A stretch of 12,774 nucleotides of DNA, taken from contig CALCPB010000481.1 in assembly GCA_937897665.1 (NCBI GenBank), forward strand, positions 1 to 12,774, read 5' to 3'. The notes under the pieces are model-generated. The model had not been told where the DNA came from, ran no database searches, and saw only the letters and a program-made list of their open reading frames with translations. The position numbers were made by a program, and so were the translations under genes. Of this stretch, positions 6,497-12,774 are shown piece after piece (within the stretch, counting starts at the first letter, position 1; each line of letters begins with the position of its first letter). This DNA comes from an uncultured Halomicronema sp. Lineage in GTDB: Bacteria; Cyanobacteriota; Cyanobacteriia; Phormidesmidales; Phormidesmidaceae.

Positions 6497-7348
6497 CTAA
6501 CCAAATAATTTTTGCACCAGCACACCGCAGTGTCGGTCTATTTTTTCTCTCACAAAGTCTGGACTGACATGCGCGTATAGATCAAAATCCTTGCTGGGAT
6601 TTGTCCCAGACCGAGAAGCAGAGACATCGATCGTCTCAGGGCTGATATTCAAAAATTCGGCAATCTTGTCAATACTTTCCCGAATATCCTGAGTTCTCAG
6701 CACTAGCAGCCGATCGGCAGGTACAGATTTCAGAACGCATTCGTTATGGTCACGCCAGTAGCTCAAATAGCTAGACACTGGCCAGATTTCATCCAAATTT
6801 TTGAGCGCTGTCTCTTCCGGTTCATACTCAAAGTCATAACGACCATAACGAGCACGCTCTAGAGCTCGCCATTTGATAGTTGCCGAACGAGTCTTGAGGT
6901 TTTGATTGATCTCAGAAGCCAACCACGAAAAGGGTTCACGGACAGTATGAATAAACTTGGCTTCAGGATAAAGTTCAGCCAGTACGGATACCGTGTGATG
7001 TAAGTAGTGAGAAGCTTCCATCTCAAGACCGAGTTGGCGATCGCGCCACCGCAATAACGCTTTCCACTGACCTTCAGAGTAGTCCCCCGCCAGGAAGCGA
7101 AGAATGTGGGGAATCGTATCATCATCCATCGGCTCATGCTGAGATGAGTAATGAGCAGCAAACATATACCCGAGGGAGTGTGTACCACTACGCGGCAGAC
7201 CGACACAATAAGCCTGAAAACGACGACTGTTTTGCGTCGGCAGAAACTGTGACCAAGAAGCCCAAAATGCTTGTTTCCGCATCAACTTTGCTTTTTGAGG
7301 CTTGGGTGAATAGCCGTACAGATTCATCGCAGGTTTCATATTTGTCAT
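6497..7348 (-). CDS. Sulfotransferase family protein (copy 1)
   Basis: This 283-residue protein is a P-loop-like sulfotransferase, expected to move sulfate from PAPS to a hydroxyl or amine of an acceptor. GLPRSGTHSLG (50-60) is the 5'-phosphosulfate-binding loop. FIHTVREPFSWLAS (132-145) is the 3'-phosphate-binding region, with Arg137 and Ser141 as the likely contacts. His and Tyr/Trp residues are frequent between them (ASHYLHH), as in acceptor sites. I prefer the ATG at 7348 to the TTG at 7360, because from there the N-terminus aligns residue for residue with the paralogue at 7855-8757 (both reach YGYSP at residues 11-15). The ribosome binding site is a weak GAG. There is no signal peptide or obvious membrane anchor, so a cytoplasmic site is likely. 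One HIP1 octamer (7037-7044) lies inside. The acceptor is unknown; surface polysaccharide is a guess from the neighbourhood. Confidence 0.85.
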   Translation of the reverse strand: MTNMKPAMNLYGYSPKPQKAKLMRKQAFWASWSQFLPTQNSRRFQAYCVGLPRSGTHSLGYMFAAHYSSQHEPMDDDTIPHILRFLAGDYSEGQWKALLRWRDRQLGLEMEASHYLHHTVSVLAELYPEAKFIHTVREPFSWLASEINQNLKTRSATIKWRALERARYGRYDFEYEPEETALKNLDEIWPVSSYLSYWRDHNECVLKSVPADRLLVLRTQDIRESIDKIAEFLNISPETIDVSASRSGTNPSKDFDLYAHVSPDFVREKIDRHCGVLVQKLFG

Positions 7349-7854
7349 CAGTCTCAACAACCAAGCGCTTTCTGGTCACCCTGCAGAGTACCCAAAGCTT
7401 GAAGATTTCCCACCCCAAAATCACCGATTAGGTCAACCGGCGATACAATCCCGGCAATAATCTATGGCCACAGAGAGCATGTCATCTGAGATCCGATTGT
7501 CGGTTTCAAGGATGACTCAGCCTAATTCATGAAAATTGTCCGATCGGGTTCCTTATCTACTCTGTATAGAGTTACCGATTAGGTAAGGAGCTGCATTGCC
7601 GCCCTCGCGATTGGCTCAGACTCCGCGATTCCGAGCCTTTGTTGGCTCTCTAATGATTCACTACCAACCGATTCAAGACTCTCAAGACCTTTAAATTGCT
7701 TGAGGATGACAAAAATAGGTTGGGAAACCCACCTACTCTAAGCTCAGAAGGCATCTATCAAAAAGCTCGATAGCAGCGAAGGGTAAGGCCTGATTGACTG
7801 CCAAAAATCCCAACATCGGTGAGACTTTGGCAGTCAGCTTTGGCATGGCCGATC
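7349..7854. other. Spacer between the two sulfotransferase genes
   Basis: About 500 bases without a supportable gene. It should carry the promoter of copy 1. Visible are an 11-bp direct repeat ACCGATTAGGT (7423-7433 and 7574-7584), a short hairpin with arms close to AGGTTGGG and CCCACCT around 7713-7730, which recalls short palindromic repeats common in cyanobacterial intergenic DNA, and a strong inverted repeat at 7795-7836. The length of the spacer argues that the two sulfotransferase genes are transcribed separately. Confidence 0.5.
7795..7836 (-). repeat. Strong inverted repeat just after sulfotransferase copy 2
   Basis: TGACTGCCAAA (7795-7805) and TTTGGCAGTCA (7826-7836) form a perfect 11-bp stem around a 20-base loop. 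It starts 18 bases after the stop codon of copy 2 in the direction of transcription. It lacks a T-run after the stem, so it may stabilise the mRNA 3' end or act as a weak terminator rather than be a standard intrinsic terminator. Confidence 0.45.
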
Positions 7855-8757
7855 CTACAGTCGAGTTAGGGGTTGAAGAGTTTTGTTAGTCGAGTAGAGC
7901 TGAGGCACTTTGTCGAATAACTGTTCAACTAGAGGCCCGCAGTGTAAATTTACCTTTTCTTGAACGAAATCTAAATCGACATGAGCATATAAATCAAACT
8001 TTTTGCTGGAATTTTTGCCTGAATGGGAAGCAGACGTGTTGATTGTCTCTGGATGGATGTTCAGGAAATTGGCAATTCGGTCAATACTGTGCTTGATTTC
8101 ATGGGTTCTCAGCACGAGCAATCGATCTTTAGGAATAACCCTCATGATTAATTCGTTGTGGTCACGCCAGTAGCTTAAGTAGCTCGCAACTGGCCAAACT
8201 GCGTCTAGAGCTGCCAGGGCTTTTTCCTCTGGTGCATACTGAAACCCATAACGTCCGTAGCGCGCCCGTTCTATCGCTCTCCACATGGGATTTTCACAGG
8301 TTTCGAGGTTCTGATTAATCTCAGAAGCCAGCCAGGAAAGAGGTTCACGGACGGTATGAATGAACTTCGCCTCGGGATACATCTCAGCCAATATTGCTAC
8401 TGTGTGATGCAAGTAATGGGATGACTCCAGCTCAAGCCCCAGTTTGAGATCGCGGCATCGCAGCAATGCCTTCCACTGATTCTCGGTATACGTTCCACTC
8501 AGATGACGGAGAAGATGGCTGATTGTAGTTTTTTTCGCGGGTTCATGTTTGGACGAATAACGCGAGCCAAACATATACCCCAAGGAATGTGTTCCGCTAC
8601 GGGGTAAGCCCACACAGTAAGCGTGAAAACGACGATTTTTTTGAGCCGGTAAAAACTGTAAAAGAGGAGCCAAAAATGTCTGCCTCTGAATTCTTCTGAC
8701 TGTTTTTGGCTGAGGTGAATAGCCGTACATATTCATCTTAGCTGTCGAATTCATCAT
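7855..8757 (-). CDS. Sulfotransferase family protein (copy 2)
   Basis: This is a 300-residue paralogue of the protein at 6497-7348, identical at very roughly 60-65% of positions by eye. It has the same PAPS-binding loop GLPRSGTHSLG and the same 3'-phosphate region with HTVREPLSWLAS. Long shared blocks include LSYWRDHNE and DRLLVLRT. Differences cluster between the two cofactor motifs (after HEP) and near the middle, where acceptor contacts are expected, so the copies may differ in acceptor. The C-terminus runs about 18 residues past that of copy 1. I chose the ATG at 8757 because GAGG lies 7 bases upstream and the N-terminus then aligns with copy 1; an upstream ATG at 8781 has no ribosome binding site. 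No HIP1 octamer is present. No signal peptide is seen. The acceptor is unknown. Confidence 0.85.
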   Translation of the reverse strand: MMNSTAKMNMYGYSPQPKTVRRIQRQTFLAPLLQFLPAQKNRRFHAYCVGLPRSGTHSLGYMFGSRYSSKHEPAKKTTISHLLRHLSGTYTENQWKALLRCRDLKLGLELESSHYLHHTVAILAEMYPEAKFIHTVREPLSWLASEINQNLETCENPMWRAIERARYGRYGFQYAPEEKALAALDAVWPVASYLSYWRDHNELIMRVIPKDRLLVLRTHEIKHSIDRIANFLNIHPETINTSASHSGKNSSKKFDLYAHVDLDFVQEKVNLHCGPLVEQLFDKVPQLYSTNKTLQPLTRL

Positions 8758-8824
8758 CGGGAAACCTCGAAAACTTTTCATGGTCGTTTCAACACGGGAA
8801 CATAATTCTGAGGACTCGTGCTAA

Positions 8825-8878
8825 CTGAATTTATTCAGCGAAAAAGATGCTGAAATTTGACAATAAGTCAATATCAGC
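8825..8878. promoter_or_regulatory. Two inverted repeats upstream of sulfotransferase copy 2
   Basis: CTGAAT-TT-ATTCAG (8825-8838) is a perfect 6-bp inverted repeat. Next to it GCTGA (8849-8853) and TCAGC (8874-8878) enclose TTGAC-AATAA-GTCAA (8857-8871), giving ten paired bases in total with one base of asymmetry. They lie 68-121 bases upstream of the chosen start, where operators or promoter elements are expected. I cannot assign a regulator. Confidence 0.35.
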
Positions 8879-9039
8879 TAGCGCCAAAAGAGAACTTTTT
8901 TGAACGTCTCGTTTAACTAATTTTAGAAAAATCTGTAGGCTCTCACTAAGCCGAAACTGGAAAAAATCCCGTAGAAATGCGAATCACTAGCTGAGCAATT
9001 CTCAATTCTCTAAGCTAAAGAATCTGCTCGCTGGGTCTT

Positions 9040-9487
9040 TTAGCTCGTCGGTGTTACCCCATGAGCGATGGCATAACACAGTTGAGCAACGGTAATGCCC
9101 TGCTGTTGTTCAAGATGCTGCTGCGAAAGCTTCACAACGTTGGAGATGAGTCCTAGGTAGATACAGGCCAGAGAACGATGTTCGTTCATGCAGTTGCTGA
9201 GACTTGAGCTAGAAGACAATGTTTTTGACGCAGGCACCGTTTCGTTGTTCCATAATTTCGAGGCAGAATCAGGAAAAATACTCTGCGGGAAAAATTTAGG
9301 ATCGATTCATCAAGATCGGCACTGAAAACCGTATTCAGATATACAGTTATTGGCTTCTTTGATCTCATGCAGCAAAGCTCAACCCTTGATGTTGCTCACA
9401 AGATGCCTGCTCAAAAAACTCACCCACTCGTTGCTGGCAGCGTAGAGTCAGTACCGTCTGATTGAGCAACGGAGTTGTCGTTTCCAT
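9040..9487 (-). other. Three tiny ORFs chained by ATGA overlaps
   Basis: On the minus strand, ORFs of 40 (9487-9365), 60 (9368-9186) and 49 (9189-9040) codons follow one another, each stop TGA sharing its bases with the next ATG as ATGA. The first reads METTTPLLNQ and ends LSFAA. The second starts MRSKKP and is basic. The third starts MNEHRS and contains a Gln-rich helix-like stretch (SQQHLEQQQG). The third frame stays open upstream to about 9310 without another ATG. No good ribosome binding sites are seen and I recognise none of the products. They could be coupled small genes, one gene broken by frameshifts, or chance. Confidence 0.2.
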
Positions 9488-9511
9488 CGCTGCAAGTTGC
9501 CACACAAATCG

Positions 9512-9661
9512 CGGCTAGCTTTCAAGATATGGCAGGATTCGGAATGCAGAAGTCGGAATACCCTGCAGGAAGGGCAAGCCCTACGGAATTGAAAAAACTA
9601 TCGAATGGTGATTTCAGCCATCTGGGGTGACCTAATGACCTACGGCTAGCTTTCAAGATAT
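9512..9661. repeat. 19-bp direct repeat, 131 bases apart
   Basis: CGGCTAGCTTTCAAGATAT occurs exactly at 9512-9530 and again at 9643-9661. The DNA between them contains the palindrome CCTGCAGG and GGGC-AA-GCCC. The repeats are too long for a usual target-site duplication. They may mark a duplicated short intergenic element. Confidence 0.6.
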
Positions 9662-9675
9662 ATCCTTGCCAGTTT

Positions 9676-9714
9676 CGAGCATCGATCAAAACTGATCGCT
9701 GCTATTCATGCTCG
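9676..9714. repeat. Stem structure downstream of the membrane protein gene
   Basis: CGAGCAT (9676-9682) pairs with ATGCTCG (9708-9714), and directly inside it CGATC (9683-9687) pairs with GATCG (9694-9698). It lies about 40 bases past the stop of the minus-strand gene ending at 9752. No T-run follows on that strand, so a terminator role is unproven. Confidence 0.35.
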
Positions 9715-9751
9715 ATCGCCCCTCTTCTTCCTAAGCGCGGTAAGCAGTGAC

Positions 9752-10585
9752 CTAGGGTTCAACATATTCGACCGATCGCTGCACGGCTGCAGGCATCGGT
9801 TGCGGTTTAGCCCGTAAGGGTGAGATCGCGGGCTGGCCAGGCGGTAGCTGAGGTTTAGGATGCAAAGCCCGGAGCCCTTCAATCAGAGCCACGCGCACCA
9901 GTGGTTCTGATTCGTGAATCAGCATGAGCCGCAAGCAGTCCACCAGATGCGATCGCACCGTCACCTCAGTGCCGGGCAAATAGGTGGTTGAAGTTGCCGA
10001 CTCGCTGAGACATTCCTGGAGCAACGATCGCACGGCCAGCAGGCGCTTAAGGGGATCAGCCGCCGACAAATCTTGCCATCGACTCTCAGGGGAGGCTACC
10101 GATGCAGCGGCCACCGGCGGCACGGCCGCCACGGAGTCAATCGAGCGGGCGCTCATCTCTCGGAGGAAAAACAGCAGGTTGCCCGCGCCGAGCCCCAGCA
10201 GAGTAATGGCGGCCCAACTACCACCCAATTGTGACCACGCCGCCGCAAAGCCATAGGTGGTGGCAAAGGCTAAACTGCTGGCCAACAGCGGCGTCTGCGC
10301 TAACCGAGCTAGGCGATGATGTAACTGTTGATAAACCGGCGCGAGCTTTTGCCAGGGGAGCTGCTGACCCGACAGCAGAAAGTGATAAGTGAGGGTGCTG
10401 GTGGCGATCGCGAGCAATAGCTTGCCATCGACAAGAGCCGCCAGCCAAGCGATCAAAAACCAGCGGCCATAGCGATTGTTACCGCCGTCATTTTGCTGAT
10501 AGAGCGCGATCGCCGCTGGACTGGCCGACGCTTTCAACGACTTCGCCCCGGAGAGAATCTTGTTTGCTGATGATGCCTGTGCCAC
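9752..10585 (-). CDS. Cyanobacterial armadillo-type-fold membrane protein, function unknown
   Basis: This protein of about 277 residues has two parts. The N-terminal half is hydrophobic, with membrane segments at about 42-71 (from WFLIAWLAAL on) and 99-141 (from LLASSLAFAT through LGLGAGNLLFFL, probably two passes). The C-terminal half is soluble, with helical-repeat character: DPLKRLLAVRSL (177-188) and VDCLRLMLIHE (215-225), followed by a Pro-rich tail. This layout and the DPLKRL...VDCLRLML wording match a cyanobacterial family annotated from memory as armadillo-type fold-containing, with no established function. The frame opens with TTG at 10600; I prefer GTG at 10585 because the product then begins MAQAS, as I recall for relatives, and a GGGGA lies just upstream. 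The start is uncertain. Three HIP1 octamers lie inside. It shares direction with the permease gene, 116 bases downstream of it. Confidence 0.75.
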   Translation of the reverse strand: MAQASSANKILSGAKSLKASASPAAIALYQQNDGGNNRYGRWFLIAWLAALVDGKLLLAIATSTLTYHFLLSGQQLPWQKLAPVYQQLHHRLARLAQTPLLASSLAFATTYGFAAAWSQLGGSWAAITLLGLGAGNLLFFLREMSARSIDSVAAVPPVAAASVASPESRWQDLSAADPLKRLLAVRSLLQECLSESATSTTYLPGTEVTVRSHLVDCLRLMLIHESEPLVRVALIEGLRALHPKPQLPPGQPAISPLRAKPQPMPAAVQRSVEYVEP

Positions 10586-10701
10586 GGTTTCCCCAACCAA
10601 TCGAGTTCTGACATGCTCACACAGCGTTCTGCGAACTGCAACTGATGTAGCCTGCCACCTTAAAGTGCTCCGAGAGTATTAAAGCAATCGTCGGCCTGAC
10701 C

Positions 10702-12099
10702 CTAGGCAATTTCGAGCGCCATCAATACAAAACGCAAGACAAAGATGGCAGCAATCATCCACACTACCCAGTTGATTTCCTGCGCTTTGCCCTGAAAGGC
10801 TTTAATCAGCGGATAGGCGATGAAGCCAACCGCTAGTCCTTCTGCGATGGAATAGGTCAGCGGCATTAGCAAAATGGTTAAGAAGGACGGAATCGACTCA
10901 GCCGGATCAGACCAGCGAATACCCGCCACGCTGCCCATCATCAAAACGCCAACAATCACCAGAGCTGATGCCGTGGCATAGCCAGGAATCGCCGAGAGTA
11001 AGGGAATAAAAAAGATCGACAGCACAAAGCAGCCAGCCGTCACCACGGCGGTGAAGCCCGATCGCCCGCCCTCGGTGATACCCGAGGCCGATTCGATATA
11101 GCTGGTGACGGTAGAGGTGCCTAACAACGCACCAGCGGTCGTGCCCACCGCATCGGCCATCAGGGCTTGATTGGCTCGCGGCAGAGTCCCATCTTCGGCA
11201 ATGTAGCCCGCTTGAATGCCGATGCCTGACAGGGTGCCAATGGTGTCAAACAGATCGACAAAGAGAAACACAAACAAAATTGCGAGAAAGTTGGCCCAAC
11301 CAGCGGTCGCAATTTGCCCCATGCCCACAAAGGCCTGTCCGATCAGGTCAGCAGGCCAGATGGGCAAGCCCACAATGCCGCTGGGCCAAGGCGAAATGCC
11401 GAGCAGCCAACCCAACAGGGCGCTGGCCAAAATGCCCCACAGCAAGGCTCCTTTGACTCTTCTGGCCACAAAGGCCGCAGTGATGAGAATGCCCACGATC
11501 GCCATCAGTGTTTCGGGGCGTCCGAGGTTGCCCAGGGTAGTCGTGGTGGCTTCTGACGCGACGATAATGCCCGCGCCACCAAAGTCAGGGTTGCCAGACA
11601 GGGCAATGTAAGCGATGAACAGCCCGATGCCAGCAGCGGTTGCTCGCTTTAAGCATTCGGGCACGGCGGCAATGATGGCAGCCCGCAGGTTTGTCAGCGT
11701 CAGAATGATAAAAAGCAGCCCTTCGATAAAAACTGCGGCGAGGGCGACACGCCAGTCAATGCCCAAGCCCAACACGACCGAAAACGCGAAAAACGCATTG
11801 AGTCCCATGCCGGGGGCAAGGGCAATGGGATATTTGGCCACAATACCCATAATCAAGGTGGCGATCGCTGCTGAGATGCCCGTCGCCACCACCAACTCGC
11901 CGAACAGATCACCGCTCTCTTGTAAAAAAATTGCGTTCGAAAGAATGTCAGGATTCACCACCAAGATGTAGGCCATGGTGATGAAGGTGGTAGTGCCAGC
12001 AATAACTTCAGTTTTTAAGTCAGTTTTCAGGCCCGCGAAGTCAAAAAATCGGGCGATCGCAGTTGGCGCTGGCATTGAATCAGGCGACGAATTATTCAT
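10702..12099 (-). CDS. NCS2-family (AzgA-type) purine permease
   Basis: This 465-residue inner-membrane transporter probably imports guanine, hypoxanthine or adenine with protons. It has the family's length and multi-span pattern. Signature segments include ITMAYILVVNPDIL (40-53), APGMGLNAFFAF (95-106), VFLFVDLFDTIGT (277-289) in the eighth segment, and ESASGITEGGRSG (336-348) in the tenth, where substrate-contacting residues lie in characterised members. The final segments end at ALEIA. The ATG at 12099 gives a short hydrophilic lead; a second ATG at residue 9 is also possible and no strong ribosome binding site decides. Two HIP1 octamers lie inside. The upstream spacer contains a short inverted repeat (12121-12138) and separates it from a divergent gene. 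Which purine is carried cannot be told from sequence. Confidence 0.93.
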   Translation of the reverse strand: MNNSSPDSMPAPTAIARFFDFAGLKTDLKTEVIAGTTTFITMAYILVVNPDILSNAIFLQESGDLFGELVVATGISAAIATLIMGIVAKYPIALAPGMGLNAFFAFSVVLGLGIDWRVALAAVFIEGLLFIILTLTNLRAAIIAAVPECLKRATAAGIGLFIAYIALSGNPDFGGAGIIVASEATTTTLGNLGRPETLMAIVGILITAAFVARRVKGALLWGILASALLGWLLGISPWPSGIVGLPIWPADLIGQAFVGMGQIATAGWANFLAILFVFLFVDLFDTIGTLSGIGIQAGYIAEDGTLPRANQALMADAVGTTAGALLGTSTVTSYIESASGITEGGRSGFTAVVTAGCFVLSIFFIPLLSAIPGYATASALVIVGVLMMGSVAGIRWSDPAESIPSFLTILLMPLTYSIAEGLAVGFIAYPLIKAFQGKAQEINWVVWMIAAIFVLRFVLMALEIA

Positions 12100-12120
12100 G
12101 GCGGGGCACTCGATATCTCA

Positions 12121-12138
12121 ATCAGATAGTCGTCTGAT
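12121..12138. promoter_or_regulatory. Short inverted repeat in the divergent spacer
   Basis: ATCAGA (12121-12126) and TCTGAT (12133-12138) are perfect arms with a 6-base spacer. They lie 22 bases upstream of the permease start codon, in the spacer shared with the divergent TPR-like gene. A role as operator or as a leader hairpin is possible but unproven. Confidence 0.3.
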
Positions 12139-12341
12139 AACCAATCGCCAAAATCTTATTACAGTCGGCGGCACTAGAACTGTTTGAGCACAACACCTAC
12201 AACGCAATTACTGCAGTATCGTCTAACTCGCGATCACGGCTCCGGGCTGATTGCACTGATGCGGCCGTGCAGATGCGGTCTCATCAGTGGGTGCCAGCAG
12301 CTTGGTTGGGTACTTTATGGCTGACGAACGCACCGCAAGTC

Positions 12342-12774
12342 ATGGATGAATCCCTCCGAGAGCTGTATCAGAATGGCGCTTTAGCCCTCAAACAGGCTCG
12401 CTATGATGACGCGATCACTAACCTCGAAAGATTTTGCAAAGCGGTCATCAATCGTCAGTCCAAAGAATTTTTTCAGGCTCAAATGTGGTTGATTCAGGCT
12501 TACCACAAAGACCAGAAAGATCTGCACGCGATCTCACTCTGTGAACAGCTGACCAAAAGCGACATTCCTCAAGTCAAGCAGTGGGCCCATCAAGCGCTGA
12601 GCAAATTAATGGATGCAGTGCCTCCAGCACCAGACGATACCGTCACCGTCTCCAGCGGCTCTTTGGGGGCGGCGCTGAGGGCCGACAGGGCAGCGCCGAT
12701 GGCTGCACCTGAACCGATCGACAGCATTGTCCCAGCTGCAGCCGCTCCCACTAGCACTTTACCTAGACGGGCTA
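12342..12774 (+). CDS. TPR-like protein, 5' part only (cut by window end)
   Basis: An open frame of 144 codons runs off the window. Residues 5-35 (from LRELYQNGALALKQARYDDA) fit one tetratricopeptide-repeat unit, and 42-72 and 77-90 (WLIQAY, AISLCEQL, QVKQWAHQAL) continue as helical pairs. This part resembles a cyanobacterial TPR family I recall beginning MDxSL..LY. From residue 92 on it turns into a low-complexity linker rich in Pro, Ala, Ser and Thr. TPR folds bind partner proteins; no partner is visible. I chose the ATG at 12342 by this resemblance. The frame is open further upstream, including an ATG at 12273 that would add a hydrophobic VPAAWLGTLWL segment, so the start is not certain. 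It is divergent from the permease gene. Confidence 0.75.
   Translation, partial: MDESLRELYQNGALALKQARYDDAITNLERFCKAVINRQSKEFFQAQMWLIQAYHKDQKDLHAISLCEQLTKSDIPQVKQWAHQALSKLMDAVPPAPDDTVTVSSGSLGAALRADRAAPMAAPEPIDSIVPAAAAPTSTLPRRA

Larger units (their letters stand above)
8758..9751. other. Long gene-poor region with repeats
   Basis: Nearly 1 kb without a gene I can support firmly. It holds inverted repeats close upstream of sulfotransferase copy 2, a chain of three tiny minus-strand ORFs (9040-9487), a 19-bp direct repeat (9512-9661) and a stem near 9676-9714. It lacks HIP1 octamers. Decayed mobile DNA is one possible explanation, but I recognise no transposase fragment. Confidence 0.5.
4369..12060. 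repeat. Thirteen dispersed HIP1 octamers (GCGATCGC)
   Basis: Exact copies start at 4369, 4412, 4923, 5403, 5509, 5687, 6124, 7037, 9949, 10404, 10506, 11861 and 12053. HIP1 is the abundant palindrome of many cyanobacterial genomes. None occurs in 1-4368, and only one (7037) occurs between 6132 and 9948. Confidence 0.9.

Noticed and set aside
7144..7431. Overlapping open frames on both strands around the start of sulfotransferase copy 1
   Set aside because: They overlap the PAPS-binding loop region of a clear sulfotransferase frame and do not resemble any protein.
11216..11611. 131-codon plus-strand frame opposite the permease
   Set aside because: Its Met/Pro/Ala-rich product is what the reverse strand of a membrane-protein gene gives, and the permease motifs are unambiguous.
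1..12774. tRNA, rRNA, CRISPR array or intact insertion sequence
   Set aside because: I looked for T-loop sequences, regularly spaced repeats and transposase motifs on both strands and found none that hold.

Overview
The window most likely comes from a cyanobacterium. Thirteen exact copies of the cyanobacterial HIP1 octamer GCGATCGC are present. There is an HpsE-type glycosyltransferase, a cyanobacterial membrane protein of the armadillo-fold family, a ThyX with the THRVGxSFDVQS form of the signature as I recall it from cyanobacteria, and a PEP-CTERM surface protein. I cannot name the genus. No rRNA, tRNA, CRISPR array or recognisable transposase was found.

Layout. 1-837 is non-coding, with small palindromes and a possible operator. 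838-1527 (+) encodes an exported PEP-CTERM protein, followed by a clear intrinsic terminator (1566-1598). 1727-3784 (-) holds two family-2 glycosyltransferases. The first transcribed is an intact hpsE-like gene. The second is a GT2 gene that reads in one frame over its whole length except for a single in-frame TAA. 3946-5223 (-) is an unrecognised secreted protein with an EF-hand-like loop, and 5354-6076 (-) is thyX. 6077-6496 is intergenic, with a hairpin and a possible plus-strand promoter. 6497-8757 (-) carries two paralogous sulfotransferases separated by about 500 bases. 8758-9751 has no convincing gene, but holds inverted repeats, a 19-bp direct repeat and three very small ORFs joined by ATGA overlaps. 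9752-10585 (-) is a two-segment membrane protein, 10702-12099 (-) an AzgA-type purine permease, and 12342-12774 (+) the start of a TPR-like protein cut by the window edge.

How it fits together. thyX (dTMP synthesis), the permease (purine uptake), the membrane protein and the TPR-like gene look like ordinary chromosomal genes, and all but one of the HIP1 copies lie in this type of sequence. The glycosyltransferases, sulfotransferases and PEP-CTERM protein sit in HIP1-poor stretches with long spacers, as expected of accessory cell-surface genes. A reasonable inference, not shown by the sequence, is that they contribute to a sulfated surface glycan, with the GT2 gene possibly decaying. No exosortase, Wzx/Wzy or other export gene lies within the window, so I do not claim a complete system.
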